Shown here in pieces: positions 9,182 through 15,998 of a DNA stretch of 20,316 nucleotides (position 1 is its first letter; every line of letters begins with the position of its first letter). This stretch comes from Frankiales bacterium. GTDB lineage: Bacteria > Actinomycetota > Actinomycetes > Mycobacteriales > SCTD01. Position numbers and translations under genes: made by a program. Location of the stretch: positions 1 to 20,316 of the forward strand of contig JAOPWK010000142.1 of assembly GCA_025965735.1 (NCBI GenBank). Direction: 5' to 3'. The notes below the pieces were generated by a model. It was not told where the DNA came from and ran no database searches. It saw only the letters and a program-made list of their open reading frames with translations.

Positions 9182-9368
9182 TCACTCGCGCACGTAGCGC
9201 GGGTAGGTGCTCTTCGCCTCCCGCGCCAGCTCCAGATCCACCTCGACCGTCACGAACTGCTCGTCGGCGGAGGTCGTGGCCAGGACGTCCCCGTCGGGGC
9301 CGATCACCCAGCCGAGGCCGCCGCAGTCGACCCCGGCACCAGACGGTCACGCGGAGGGTGTCGGTCAC
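9182..9368 (-). pseudogene. Internally deleted carbon-nitrogen hydrolase (nitrilase superfamily) remnant
   Basis: The minus strand ends in CGGLGWVIGPDGDVLA, then TTSADEQFVTVEVDLELA and REAKSTYPRYVRE, TGA 9182-9184. This is the C-terminal strand-and-tail of nitrilase-superfamily amidases. A stop lies in this frame only about 53 codons upstream. Just before it, in another frame, GTG 9368 begins VTDTLRVTV, which looks like the N-terminus of the same family. About 200 codons with the Glu-Lys-Cys active site are missing between them, so an internal deletion with a frame change is the simplest explanation. It cannot encode an active enzyme. Confidence 0.65.
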
Positions 9369-9393
9369 ACCGGAAGCATGGCGCGTCCCGGGC

Positions 9394-9399
9394 TAGCCT
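9394..9399 (+). promoter_or_regulatory. Probable -10 element TAGCCT, leaderless small membrane protein gene
   Basis: TAGCCT is seven bases before GTG 9407, placing the transcription start at or beside the start codon. No ribosome site is visible. It supports GTG 9407 over far-upstream in-frame starts. Confidence 0.5.
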
Positions 9400-9406
9400 C
9401 CAGTTG

Positions 9407-9673
9407 GTGAGCGAACGCGGCCTGGTCCTGCTGTCCTTCGTCGTGGCGCTCGGGCTCGCCGGCCTCGGCTGCTACGCGCTGTCCTCGGTGCTCGTGCTCG
9501 GCGGCCGGACCGCGATCTGGCTGGAGTCGCACCGGTGGGTCTACCCGCTGGTGCTCGTCACCGGCTGCGCCGTGCTGGCGATCGCGTGCGCGCTGACCGT
9601 CTGGCCGCTGGCCTCCCTCGGCGGCGCCGCTGCCCTGGTGGCGCTGGGGCGCTACCTGCTGCTGAACGTCTGA
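9407..9673 (+). CDS. Small integral membrane protein (88 aa), function unknown
   Basis: GTG 9407 gives an 88-residue, strongly hydrophobic protein. Probable membrane helices are at about 6-28, 46-64 and 68-85, with a short charged stretch around 34-44 (RTAIWLESHRW) between the first two. No conserved domain is recognised. The start is set by the TAGCCT element; the frame is open further upstream, but that part overlaps the nitrilase remnant. It converges with the reductase gene with two bases between the stops. Confidence 0.72.
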   Translation: MSERGLVLLSFVVALGLAGLGCYALSSVLVLGGRTAIWLESHRWVYPLVLVTGCAVLAIACALTVWPLASLGGAAALVALGRYLLLNV

Positions 9674-9675
9674 CC

Positions 9676-10239
9676 TCAGCCGCCCTGCACGCCGTAGCGC
9701 AGGTAGAGCACGCCGCCGCCGAAGCGGCGCTGGTCGAGCAGCTCGAGGTCCAGCTGCACGTCGTCCGGAAAGAAGCGCGTGCCGCCGCCCACGAGGACGG
9801 GGGCGACGTACAACTGGATCTCGTCGACGAGCCCGGCACGGAGCGCGTGCGCAGCCAGGTGCGGCCCGTGGACGCTGACGTCCAGCGGCGAGGCCGCCTT
9901 GAGCTCGCCCACCGCCTCCGGGTCGAACGACCGCACCAACCGGCTACGGGCGCTGGCGACGCCCTGGAGCGTCGTGGAGTGCACGACCTTCTCGGCGGCC
10001 TGCCAGACCTGGGCGTACTCGACCACGAAGGGCGGCGCGTCCGGAAGCGTGTGCGCCGTCTCCCAGAACAGCATCGTCTCGTAGATCCGGCGGCCGTAGA
10101 GGTAGGTGCCGAGGGAGCGCGACTGCTCGCCGATGAACACGTGCAGCTCCTCGTCGGGAGCGCCCCAGCCGAACTGCCCCTGCGCGTCGTTCACGTAGCC
10201 GTCGAGCGACACGATCATGGAGTACACGAGCTTGCCCAT
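9676..10239 (-). CDS. RibD C-terminal/dihydrofolate-reductase family protein
   Basis: This 187-residue protein begins MGKLVYSMIVSLDGYV, the hallmark SLDG-Y of RibD_C/DHFR-like reductases. It ends with VSVHGPHLAAHALRAGLVDE (121-140), QLYVAPVLVGGGTRFF (142-157), the NADPH-binding block and substrate lid of the family. Such proteins are NADPH-dependent reductases of mostly unknown substrate; it is not a housekeeping FolA. Start ATG 10239 is supported by TACCTT five bases upstream. It follows the EamA gene by 18 bases on the same strand. Confidence 0.9.
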   Translation of the reverse strand: MGKLVYSMIVSLDGYVNDAQGQFGWGAPDEELHVFIGEQSRSLGTYLYGRRIYETMLFWETAHTLPDAPPFVVEYAQVWQAAEKVVHSTTLQGVASARSRLVRSFDPEAVGELKAASPLDVSVHGPHLAAHALRAGLVDEIQLYVAPVLVGGGTRFFPDDVQLDLELLDQRRFGGGVLYLRYGVQGG

Positions 10240-10244
10240 GGCGG

Positions 10245-10250
10245 AAGGTA
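10245..10250 (-). promoter_or_regulatory. Possible -10 element TACCTT for the RibD/DHFR-like gene
   Basis: TACCTT on the minus strand matches TANNNT and lies five bases before ATG 10239, in the 18-base gap after the EamA gene. Spacing is slightly shorter than at the other leaderless candidates, so it is less certain. Read-through from the EamA gene is also possible. Confidence 0.35.
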
Positions 10251-10257
10251 GCCCTCT

Positions 10258-11154
10258 CTAGGGACGGGCCACCGGCTCGCCCAGCACCTCCTCGTCGACC
10301 GTCGACGCGGCCGTCGGCCGGGTGGCCAGGACGCAGCCGAGCAGCACCAGCGGGAAGCCCACCACTGCGCCGGGAGTGAGCGGCTCGCTGAGCAGCACGA
10401 TCCCGAGCAGCAGCGCCACGGCCGGGTTGACGTAGGTGATGACGAGCGCGCGCTGCGGGCCGACTTCGGCGATGAGCGCGAAGAAGGCCAGCAGAGCGGC
10501 GACGGTGCAGGCGAGCGAGAGGACGACGACGGCCAGCACGACCCGCTGGCTCGGCACCTCGAGCCCGGGCAGCCCGAACGGCGTGTAGACCAGCGCGGTG
10601 AGGCCGAGCGCTGCCGCGGTGACACCGGTCGCGGGGACCTCGGACAGCCACCGGCTCACGACCAGCGGCGCCACCGCGTAGCAGACGACGGTGATCGCGA
10701 CCTGCCCCACGGAGACCAAGTCGCCGCCGCGCACGTCGATCCCGACCAGGGCGGCGACACCCGCGAAGCCGACCCCCAGGCCGAGCAGGCGCCGCCGGTC
10801 GAGCCGGTCGGCGTGGTCACCGAGCCGCGCGGCGAACGCCGCCACCAGCGGCACCGCCGCGACGAGCAGCCCGGTCAGGGAGCTGCTGAGGTCGCGCTCC
10901 GCGCTGGCCAGCAGCAGCCACGGGACGGCGAGTTCGAGCAGGGTGAAGACGACCAGCGGCTTCCAGTGGCGCAGCACCGGCACCAGCTGCCCGCGGACCG
11001 CGGCCCAGGGCAGCAGCAGCACGGCAGCCATGCCGGTCCGCAGCAGGACCAGCTGCGGCGGGCTGAGCTCCTCGACGGCGATCTTGATGAGCAGGTAGGG
11101 CATCCCCCACAGCACGCACATCGCCGTGAAAAGCACCCACCCGCGCCGCGTCAC
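10258..11154 (-). CDS. EamA/DMT-superfamily transporter
   Basis: The protein has 298 residues with about ten membrane helices in two repeats of five, the EamA (DUF6) duplication. VLFTAMCVLWGMPYLLIK (7-24) and, in the second half, ITYVNPAVALLLGIVLLSEPL (239-259) are the typical repeat motifs. DMT members export amino acids, metabolites or drugs; the substrate is unknown. GTG 11154 is chosen because TAGCGT lies seven bases upstream. The C-terminal tail (280-298) is hydrophilic and cytoplasmic. The RibD-like gene follows closely on the same strand. Confidence 0.92.
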   Translation of the reverse strand: MTRRGWVLFTAMCVLWGMPYLLIKIAVEELSPPQLVLLRTGMAAVLLLPWAAVRGQLVPVLRHWKPLVVFTLLELAVPWLLLASAERDLSSSLTGLLVAAVPLVAAFAARLGDHADRLDRRRLLGLGVGFAGVAALVGIDVRGGDLVSVGQVAITVVCYAVAPLVVSRWLSEVPATGVTAAALGLTALVYTPFGLPGLEVPSQRVVLAVVVLSLACTVAALLAFFALIAEVGPQRALVITYVNPAVALLLGIVLLSEPLTPGAVVGFPLVLLGCVLATRPTAASTVDEEVLGEPVARP

Positions 11155-11161
11155 GCCTCAC

Positions 11162-11167
11162 ACGCTA
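11162..11167 (-). promoter_or_regulatory. Probable -10 element TAGCGT, leaderless EamA gene
   Basis: TAGCGT on the minus strand ends seven bases before GTG 11154 and no Shine-Dalgarno site is present. The element lies just after the stop codon of the 44-residue acidic gene. Confidence 0.55.
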
Positions 11168-11174
11168 GGTGCGG

Positions 11175-11309
11175 CTACTGCTCGGTCCCCTCGACCACGG
11201 CGCCGCCGTCGCCGTCGGGCTCCTCGAAGCTCCTCTCGCCGATCGCGGCCGGGTCGGTCGCCGGGTCGCCGCTGCCCTCGCGGGCGTCGTGGGTGTCGGG
11301 CTGGGTCAC
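11175..11309 (-). CDS. Small acidic protein (44 aa), function unknown
   Basis: GTG 11309 is preceded by a strong ribosome site, AGGAGG, four bases upstream. The product starts MTQPDTHDAREGSGDPATD and continues with AAIGERSFEEPDG to a TAG stop at 11175-11177. It has 12 acidic and 2 basic residues, no Cys and one aromatic residue, and is probably unstructured. The very strong ribosome site, GC-rich third positions and the GGGTAC upstream argue that it is real. Its composition and MTxP start recall the 57- and 105-residue proteins in this window. No family is recognised. Confidence 0.65.
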   Translation of the reverse strand: MTQPDTHDAREGSGDPATDPAAIGERSFEEPDGDGGAVVEGTEQ

Positions 11310-11338
11310 GGGTCCTCCTGGATTCTGCAGGGCACTGC

Positions 11339-11358
11339 GGTTCGGGTACCCCCGAGCC
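11339..11358. repeat. Near-palindrome between divergent genes, possible operator
   Basis: GGTTCGGGTACCCCCGAGCC is a 20-base near-palindrome: the eight-base arms pair with one mismatch around a TACC centre. It lies between the 44-residue gene (minus) and the alcohol dehydrogenase gene (plus), ending eight bases before the latter's -10. It could be a regulator site or just the GGGTAC promoter element of the small gene, which lies within it. Confidence 0.35.
11346..11351 (-). promoter_or_regulatory. Possible stress-sigma type -10 (GGGTAC) for the 44-aa protein
   Basis: GGGTAC on the minus strand fits the GGGTAY -10 of actinobacterial SigB/SigH-like factors. It would give a leader of about 30 bases containing AGGAGG. 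A -35 of the GGTTT type is not evident, so support is weak apart from the parallel with the other two small acidic genes. Confidence 0.3.
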
Positions 11359-11366
11359 GCGCCTCG

Positions 11367-11372
11367 TAGGCT
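11367..11372 (+). promoter_or_regulatory. Probable -10 element TAGGCT for the alcohol dehydrogenase operon
   Basis: TAGGCT lies 32 bases before GTG 11405, giving a leader of about 26 bases with GAGGAG at 11395-11400. This transcript is therefore leadered, unlike many neighbours. It probably drives both the alcohol dehydrogenase and the coupled SDR gene. Confidence 0.5.
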
Positions 11373-11404
11373 CCCACCACCGTCCGCCCGCCCCGAGGAG
11401 CCCC

Positions 11405-12481
11405 GTGGTCCGCGCTGCCGTCCTGTCCGCCCCCGGCGAGAGCCTGCGCCTGGCCGAGCTCGACCTGCCGGAGCCGGGACCGGGTCAGGTGCGCGTGCGG
11501 ATCGCCGCCACCGGCGTCTGCCACAGCGACCTGTCCCTGGCCAGGGGCACGCTGCGCCAGGCGATGCCGGTCGTCCTCGGGCACGAGTCCGCGGGCACCG
11601 TCGTCAGCGTCGGCGAGGGCGTCACCAGCGCCGCACCCGGGGACCGCGTCGTCCTGTGCTGGGCTCCGCCGGACGGCACCTGCTGGTACTGCCTGCAGGG
11701 GGAGCCCTGGCTGTGCGAGACGTCCAGCGCCGCGGCCAGCGCGCCGTACGCGACCCTCGACGGGCAGGACGTCTACCCGGGCCTGTCCACCGGCGGCTTC
11801 GCCGAGGAGACGGTCGTGTCGGAGCGCGCCGTCCTCAAGGTCCCGGACGCGGTGCCGCTCGAGCATGCCGCCCTCGTCGGCTGCGCCGTGCTGACCGGCG
11901 TCGGCGCGGTGCTCAACACGGCGAAGGTGCGGGAGGGTCAGTCGGTGCTGGTCGTCGGGCTCGGCGGCGTCGGGCTGTCGGTCGTGCAGGGTGCCCGGCT
12001 GGCCGGAGCCGGTGAGGTCATCGTCGTGGACCGCGCCCCGGAGAAGCTCGAGCTCGCGCAGTCGATGGGCGCCACCCAGGTGCTCGAGGCCGGTGGCGAG
12101 CTCGCCAAGCAGGTCCGGGGCCTGACCGGGAAGCGCGGGGCGGACCACGCCTTCGACTGCGTCGGCCTCGCCGACACCATCCGGTCCAGCTGGTCGGCGA
12201 CCCGCCGCGGCGGCACCACGACGATCGTGGGGATCGGTGGCAAGGAGCAGCAGGTCAGCTTCAGCGCTCTCGAGCTGTTCCACTTCGCGCGCGTCATCCA
12301 GGGCTGCGTCTACGGCAACACCGACCCGGTGACCGACATCCCCGAGGTCCTGGACTACGCCGCCGAGGGTCGCCTCGACCTCGGTGCGCTCATCACCGGC
12401 ACCGTCGGGCTGGACGGCATCGACGCCGCCTTCGCCGACATGAGCGCCGGCAAGGGCGTGCGCACGGTCGTCGTCCCATAG
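11405..12481 (+). CDS. Zinc-dependent alcohol dehydrogenase (MDR superfamily)
   Basis: This 358-residue medium-chain dehydrogenase has catalytic zinc ligands Cys39 (GVCHSD), His60-Glu61 (GHESAG) and Cys160 (LVGCAVLTGVGA), as in class III-like alcohol dehydrogenases. The coenzyme motif GLGGVG is at 185-190, and Asp209 at the end of the next strand favours NAD over NADP. The structural zinc lobe reads PPDGTCWYCLQGEPWLC: Cys93, Cys96 and Cys104 are present, but the first ligand position is Asp90 and not Cys. GTG 11405 follows GAGGAG by four bases. Its TAG stop overlaps by one base the GTG of the SDR gene, so the pair is translationally coupled. Likely oxidises a primary alcohol or reduces an aldehyde. 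Confidence 0.92.
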   Translation: MVRAAVLSAPGESLRLAELDLPEPGPGQVRVRIAATGVCHSDLSLARGTLRQAMPVVLGHESAGTVVSVGEGVTSAAPGDRVVLCWAPPDGTCWYCLQGEPWLCETSSAAASAPYATLDGQDVYPGLSTGGFAEETVVSERAVLKVPDAVPLEHAALVGCAVLTGVGAVLNTAKVREGQSVLVVGLGGVGLSVVQGARLAGAGEVIVVDRAPEKLELAQSMGATQVLEAGGELAKQVRGLTGKRGADHAFDCVGLADTIRSSWSATRRGGTTTIVGIGGKEQQVSFSALELFHFARVIQGCVYGNTDPVTDIPEVLDYAAEGRLDLGALITGTVGLDGIDAAFADMSAGKGVRTVVVP

Positions 12482-13212
12482 TGGACCTCGGGCTGCAGGA
12501 CCGCGTCTTCCTCGTCACCGGCGGCTCGCGCGGCCTGGGCTACGCGACGGCGCAGGCGCTGGTGGCCGAGGGCGCGAGGGTCCTGCTGGCCGGACGGGAC
12601 GAGCAGTCGGTACGACGCTCCGCCGGCGCGCTGGGCGCGGTCGGCGTGCCGGCCGACCTGGGCGAGCCGGACGCGGCAGAACGGCTGGTGGCCGCTGCCA
12701 CGGAGGCGTACGGGCGGCTGGACGGGGCGCTGGTCAGCGTCGGCGGCCCGCCGGCCGGCACGGCCCTCGGGACCACGGACGCGCAGTGGCAGGGCGCGTT
12801 CGACAGCGTCTTCCTCGGGGCGGTCCGCACCTGCCGGGCCGTCGTGGACGCGCTCCCGCCCGAGGGCGGTTCGCTGGCGCTCGTGCTGTCCACCAGCGTG
12901 AAGGCGCCGCTGGCCGGGCTCGCCGCGAGCAACGGGCTGCGCCCCGGTCTCGGCATGCTGGCCAAGACGATGGCCGACGAGCTGGGGCCGCGCGGGGTGC
13001 GCGTGAACGGCCTGCTGCCCGGTCGCGTGCTCACCGACCGGCTGCGCGAGCTGGGCCTGGACGCGGACGCCGTGCCGGAGGACATCCCGCTGCGCCGCTA
13101 CGGCGACCCGGCGGAGTTCGGGCGGGTGGCCGCCTTCGTCCTCAGCCCGGCCGCCTCCTACGTCACCGGCACAATGGTGACGGTCGACGGCGGGTACGCG
13201 CGCAGCCTCTAG
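12481..13212 (+). CDS. SDR-family protein lacking the catalytic Tyr and Lys
   Basis: The protein has 243 residues. The coenzyme motif TGGSRGLG is at 13-20 and the C-terminal TGTMVTVDGGYARSL is standard for SDRs. However, where YxxxK should be, the sequence is KAPLAGLAASNGLRPG: Leu147 replaces Tyr and Asn151 replaces Lys. The NNAG motif is replaced by SVGGP (86-90). Ser137/Ser139 is kept. A known SDR branch annotated as 3-oxoacyl-ACP reductase has a similar SN-x-x-R block, so this is a subfamily trait and not local decay. It may be non-catalytic or use another residue. The start overlaps the alcohol dehydrogenase stop; the end shares CTAG with the phosphatase gene. Confidence 0.85.
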   Translation: MDLGLQDRVFLVTGGSRGLGYATAQALVAEGARVLLAGRDEQSVRRSAGALGAVGVPADLGEPDAAERLVAAATEAYGRLDGALVSVGGPPAGTALGTTDAQWQGAFDSVFLGAVRTCRAVVDALPPEGGSLALVLSTSVKAPLAGLAASNGLRPGLGMLAKTMADELGPRGVRVNGLLPGRVLTDRLRELGLDADAVPEDIPLRRYGDPAEFGRVAAFVLSPAASYVTGTMVTVDGGYARSL

Positions 13213-14858
13213 GCGAGCTGCTTCTCCAGGACGACGTCGAGCCGCTCGTCCGGGTCGCCCGGTCGAGCAGCCTCCAGGCGCAGCAGCGACCGGCGGTCCT
13301 CGAGCTCGAGCGTGGCCACCGAGTTGTGGAAGCGGGGGCCGTGGTCGACCCGCCACCACTGCTCCGGCTTCGGGACGCGGGCCAGCACCATGAGCAGCCG
13401 GCCCAGGCCGCGCCCCGGCGCACTGCGGGCGAAGCGGTCTCCGACCTGAATCGGGCGGTTGACCGGGTTGCGCACCGGCGAGCAGACGGCCTGATGCACG
13501 TGGCTGGTCACGCCGCGGTCGGCCTTGAAGTGCGCCTGCGCCAGGTAGGAGAAGTGCACGTCGCCGCCGAGGAACGTGATCGTCGCCGGCGCCGGCCCGC
13601 ACCGACCGGAGCCGACCTCCTCGACGAGTCGCATCAGGCGCACGAACGACAGCCGGAAGGCGGCCCAGTGCTCGAGGTCGGCACCCTGGCGGATCTTCTC
13701 GCCCCAGGTCCGCCACCGCGTGCCCCAGGCGCCGTCGCACACCGCCTCGTTCCAGGCTTCCAGGCCGTGGATCGCGGGGGGCAGCAGCACCGGCAGCGAG
13801 GAGGCGAGCAGCAGGTGCGAGGCGCAGTCGCGCGTCTGCTCGACGATCCACTCCCACTCGGCGTCGTCCACCATCGAGCGCTCGCCGGTCTCCAGCACCC
13901 GCCCGCCGCGGGAATCCAGCACCAGCAGCCGCACGTCGCCGTAGTCGCGCCGGTAGCTCCACCGCACGCCCTTGCCGCCGTCGGCCTCCCCGTCGGCCCT
14001 GCGGGCGTGCTCGCGCAGCACCTGCTCGCCGTCGTCGACCGCCTTGAGGCGCGCCCAGACCTCGTCGTGCTCCAGCGCAGCCGGCGAGAGGTTGCCCAGG
14101 TGCTGGTAGAGCCTGTAGCTCATCAGCCCGCCCTCGATGCGGGCCGGACACCAGTCCTTGGCCTGCATCTGCTTGCGCCAGGTGGCCGAGGTGTTCCAGT
14201 CGTCGTGCACGTCGTGGTCGTCGAACACCATGGCGGTCGGCAGCGTCGAGAGCACCCAGCGCACGAGCGGGTCGCTCCATGCCTCCTGATAGAGGACGGT
14301 GTACTCCTGGAAGTCCGCCACACCGTCCCCAGGCGGCTCGTCGGTGCCGCGGGTCCGCTCGATGTAGGCCAGCGTCTGCGGCGAGAGCTCGTCGGCGTAG
14401 ACCTGGTCGCCGAGCAGCAGGAGCGCGTCCGGCCAGGAGGGCTCCTCCTGCGCGAGCATCCGCTTGCCGTAGGCGTGCAGCGCGTCCACGCCGACGCCCT
14501 CATCGCCACCGGCGAGCGTGTACGGCGGCTCGTGCGGCCGGGTCACGCGGCAGGAGCCGAACAGCAGCCGGAAGGGCTCGCCGCCGTCGCGGGTGCGGGT
14601 CCGCACGGTCGGGGCCGGGTACGGGTCGTCCGCCCGCGGCCAGACCGCCTCGCCGTCGAGGCTGACGCCGTACGGCGTGACGGTGCCGGGCTCGAGCGAG
14701 TCGCACACGACCAGGGCGTAGTGGTGGCCCGCCACGGTGAAGGTGGGCGTGCTGCAGCCGAGCACCTGCACCTCGCACGGCGCGTCCGTCTCCACCCACA
14801 CGGTGGCAGAGGTCTCGTCGACGTGGCGCAGGAGCGGGCCGAGCAGCAGGTCGGGCAC
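13209..14858 (-). CDS. PhoD-like metallophosphatase, apparently cytosolic
   Basis: The 549-residue protein has an N-terminal beta-rich region (1-95) followed by a PhoD-like metallophosphatase domain: LLFGSCR (98-104), LLLGDQVYAD (147-156), MVFDDHDVHDDWN (210-222) and FLGGDVHFSYLA (429-440), which carry the metal ligands. PhoD enzymes are secreted phosphodiesterases/phosphatases with a Tat signal. Here the N-terminus MPDLLLGPLLRHVDETSAT has no signal or twin arginine, so it should stay in the cytosol. GTG 14858 has AGGA seven bases upstream. It shares CTAG with the SDR stop and diverges from the 57-residue gene, only 36 bases apart. Substrate unknown. Confidence 0.88.
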   Translation of the reverse strand: MPDLLLGPLLRHVDETSATVWVETDAPCEVQVLGCSTPTFTVAGHHYALVVCDSLEPGTVTPYGVSLDGEAVWPRADDPYPAPTVRTRTRDGGEPFRLLFGSCRVTRPHEPPYTLAGGDEGVGVDALHAYGKRMLAQEEPSWPDALLLLGDQVYADELSPQTLAYIERTRGTDEPPGDGVADFQEYTVLYQEAWSDPLVRWVLSTLPTAMVFDDHDVHDDWNTSATWRKQMQAKDWCPARIEGGLMSYRLYQHLGNLSPAALEHDEVWARLKAVDDGEQVLREHARRADGEADGGKGVRWSYRRDYGDVRLLVLDSRGGRVLETGERSMVDDAEWEWIVEQTRDCASHLLLASSLPVLLPPAIHGLEAWNEAVCDGAWGTRWRTWGEKIRQGADLEHWAAFRLSFVRLMRLVEEVGSGRCGPAPATITFLGGDVHFSYLAQAHFKADRGVTSHVHQAVCSPVRNPVNRPIQVGDRFARSAPGRGLGRLLMVLARVPKPEQWWRVDHGPRFHNSVATLELEDRRSLLRLEAARPGDPDERLDVVLEKQLA

Positions 14859-14879
14859 AGGGTCATCCTCGCACCGCGC

Positions 14880-14885
14880 GGGTAG
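14880..14885 (+). promoter_or_regulatory. Possible stress-sigma type -10 (GGGTAG) for the 57-aa protein
   Basis: GGGTAG lies nine bases before ATG 14895, with GGTCAT (14861-14866) 13 bases further upstream. The arrangement closely matches the sequence before the 105-residue gene at 5118: GGTCAW, spacer, GGGTAGGG, then ATG with no ribosome site. Similarity to GGTTT/GGGTAY stress promoters is partial. Confidence 0.3.
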
Positions 14886-14894
14886 GGCCGCGGT

Positions 14895-15068
14895 ATGACG
14901 ACGCCAGAAGACAGCCCGCAGGTGTTCAAGGGGACCGACATCAAGATCGAGCCCGGTGACCTGGAGCCCGAGGACACGGCAGAGGGCAAGCCGGCCACGA
15001 CCGACCCGGAGGAGCTGACCGACGAGGGCAGGCTCGGCGGCGCCGGCGGCCAGGGCGGCGCCGGCTAG
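14895..15068 (+). CDS. Small acidic protein (57 aa), function unknown
   Basis: The product begins MTTPEDSPQVFKGTDIKIEP and ends in a Gly-rich tail GGAGGQGGAG. It has 14 acidic and 4 basic residues, no Cys and very few hydrophobic residues, so it is probably disordered. Third codon positions are almost all G or C. Its TAG stop shares CTAG with the converging gene at 15065, the same gene boundary seen at other real convergent pairs, which supports the reading frame. I recognise no family. Confidence 0.68.
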   Translation: MTTPEDSPQVFKGTDIKIEPGDLEPEDTAEGKPATTDPEELTDEGRLGGAGGQGGAG

Positions 15069-15982
15069 AGCGCGACCCGCAGCACCAGGCAGCTCGACGG
15101 CCGCTCCGGGTCGTCGTCGTCCACGACGGCGAGCAGCCGCGCGCCGTCGCGCCCCGCCTCCATGACGGCCAGGCCCTCGACCTTCGCCACCTCGCCGTGC
15201 ACGTCGGGGAGCGGCACGACGGCCTGCAGGTCGTCCCCGTCCAGCAGGGCGAGCGCCGCGGCCAGCACCGGTCCGTCGTCGTAGGCATTGGGTGTGTCCT
15301 CCGCGGCGGCGGAGAGCAGCACCCGCCCGTCCGGCAGGGCGACGGCGTCCGTGACGGTCAGGCCGACGCCGTCGACCGTGCCCAGGTCGTACGTCAGGGG
15401 CGTGCGCACGACGACCCGCGACGGGTCACCGCGACCGAGGACGGCGTCCAGCAGCGGGCCGAGGTCGACGTCGACGCTGGCCGACGGCACCCCCGCCGCC
15501 AGGTTGCCCCTGGCGAACCAGCGCAGCACGTCGCCGGTGCGGCAGGCCCCTTCCAGGTTGAGGTTGGCCGGGGCGAGGCCGAGCACGCGAGCCACCTGTG
15601 CGTAGAGCGGCGACAGGTCCGCCACCAGCGCCTGCGGCCCCTCCCCCAGCGTCACCAGCGCAGCGCGCATCCGCTGCGCCGTCGCCCCGGAGCCGAGCAG
15701 GAGCACGGCCGGCCGGCCCTCGTGCTCGACGGGGCAGGCCGCCTCGAGGTCGGGCTTGAGGTGCTTGGTCCCTGCGGCCGAGGAGAACACGTCGTGGCCG
15801 TCGACCGAGGGGACGACGCGCACCCGCTGCACGGAGGTCTCCCGCAGCCAGGCGGCGTGCGCGGCGTCGTCCTGCGCGACGAGCCAGCCGTCGCCCAGCG
15901 GCGCCACCCCCGATGCCGCGCGGACCGCGCTCCCGTCGTCGAAGCGCAGCGACCGGACGGACTCCACCTCGACGCGCAGCAC
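15065..15982 (-). CDS. Uncharacterised protein, possible beta-propeller (DUF6929/DUF6910-like)
   Basis: The 305-residue protein has no signal peptide or membrane segment. Repeated strand-like blocks (GDGWLVAQDD, RPAVLLLGSGAT, ARLLAVVDDDD) and motifs such as LNLEGACRTGDVLRWFARGN and AKVEGLAVMEAGRDG suggest a beta-propeller resembling phytase-like or SdiA-regulated folds. I believe it belongs to an uncharacterised DUF family but cannot confirm which. GTG 15982 is 16 bases after the ABC exporter stop, so the two are probably co-transcribed, with a possible ribosome site CAGGAC about eight bases upstream. It converges on the 57-residue gene through CTAG. Confidence 0.72.
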   Translation of the reverse strand: MLRVEVESVRSLRFDDGSAVRAASGVAPLGDGWLVAQDDAAHAAWLRETSVQRVRVVPSVDGHDVFSSAAGTKHLKPDLEAACPVEHEGRPAVLLLGSGATAQRMRAALVTLGEGPQALVADLSPLYAQVARVLGLAPANLNLEGACRTGDVLRWFARGNLAAGVPSASVDVDLGPLLDAVLGRGDPSRVVVRTPLTYDLGTVDGVGLTVTDAVALPDGRVLLSAAAEDTPNAYDDGPVLAAALALLDGDDLQAVVPLPDVHGEVAKVEGLAVMEAGRDGARLLAVVDDDDPERPSSCLVLRVAL

Positions 15983-15998
15983 GGCCGGGTCCTGCCCG

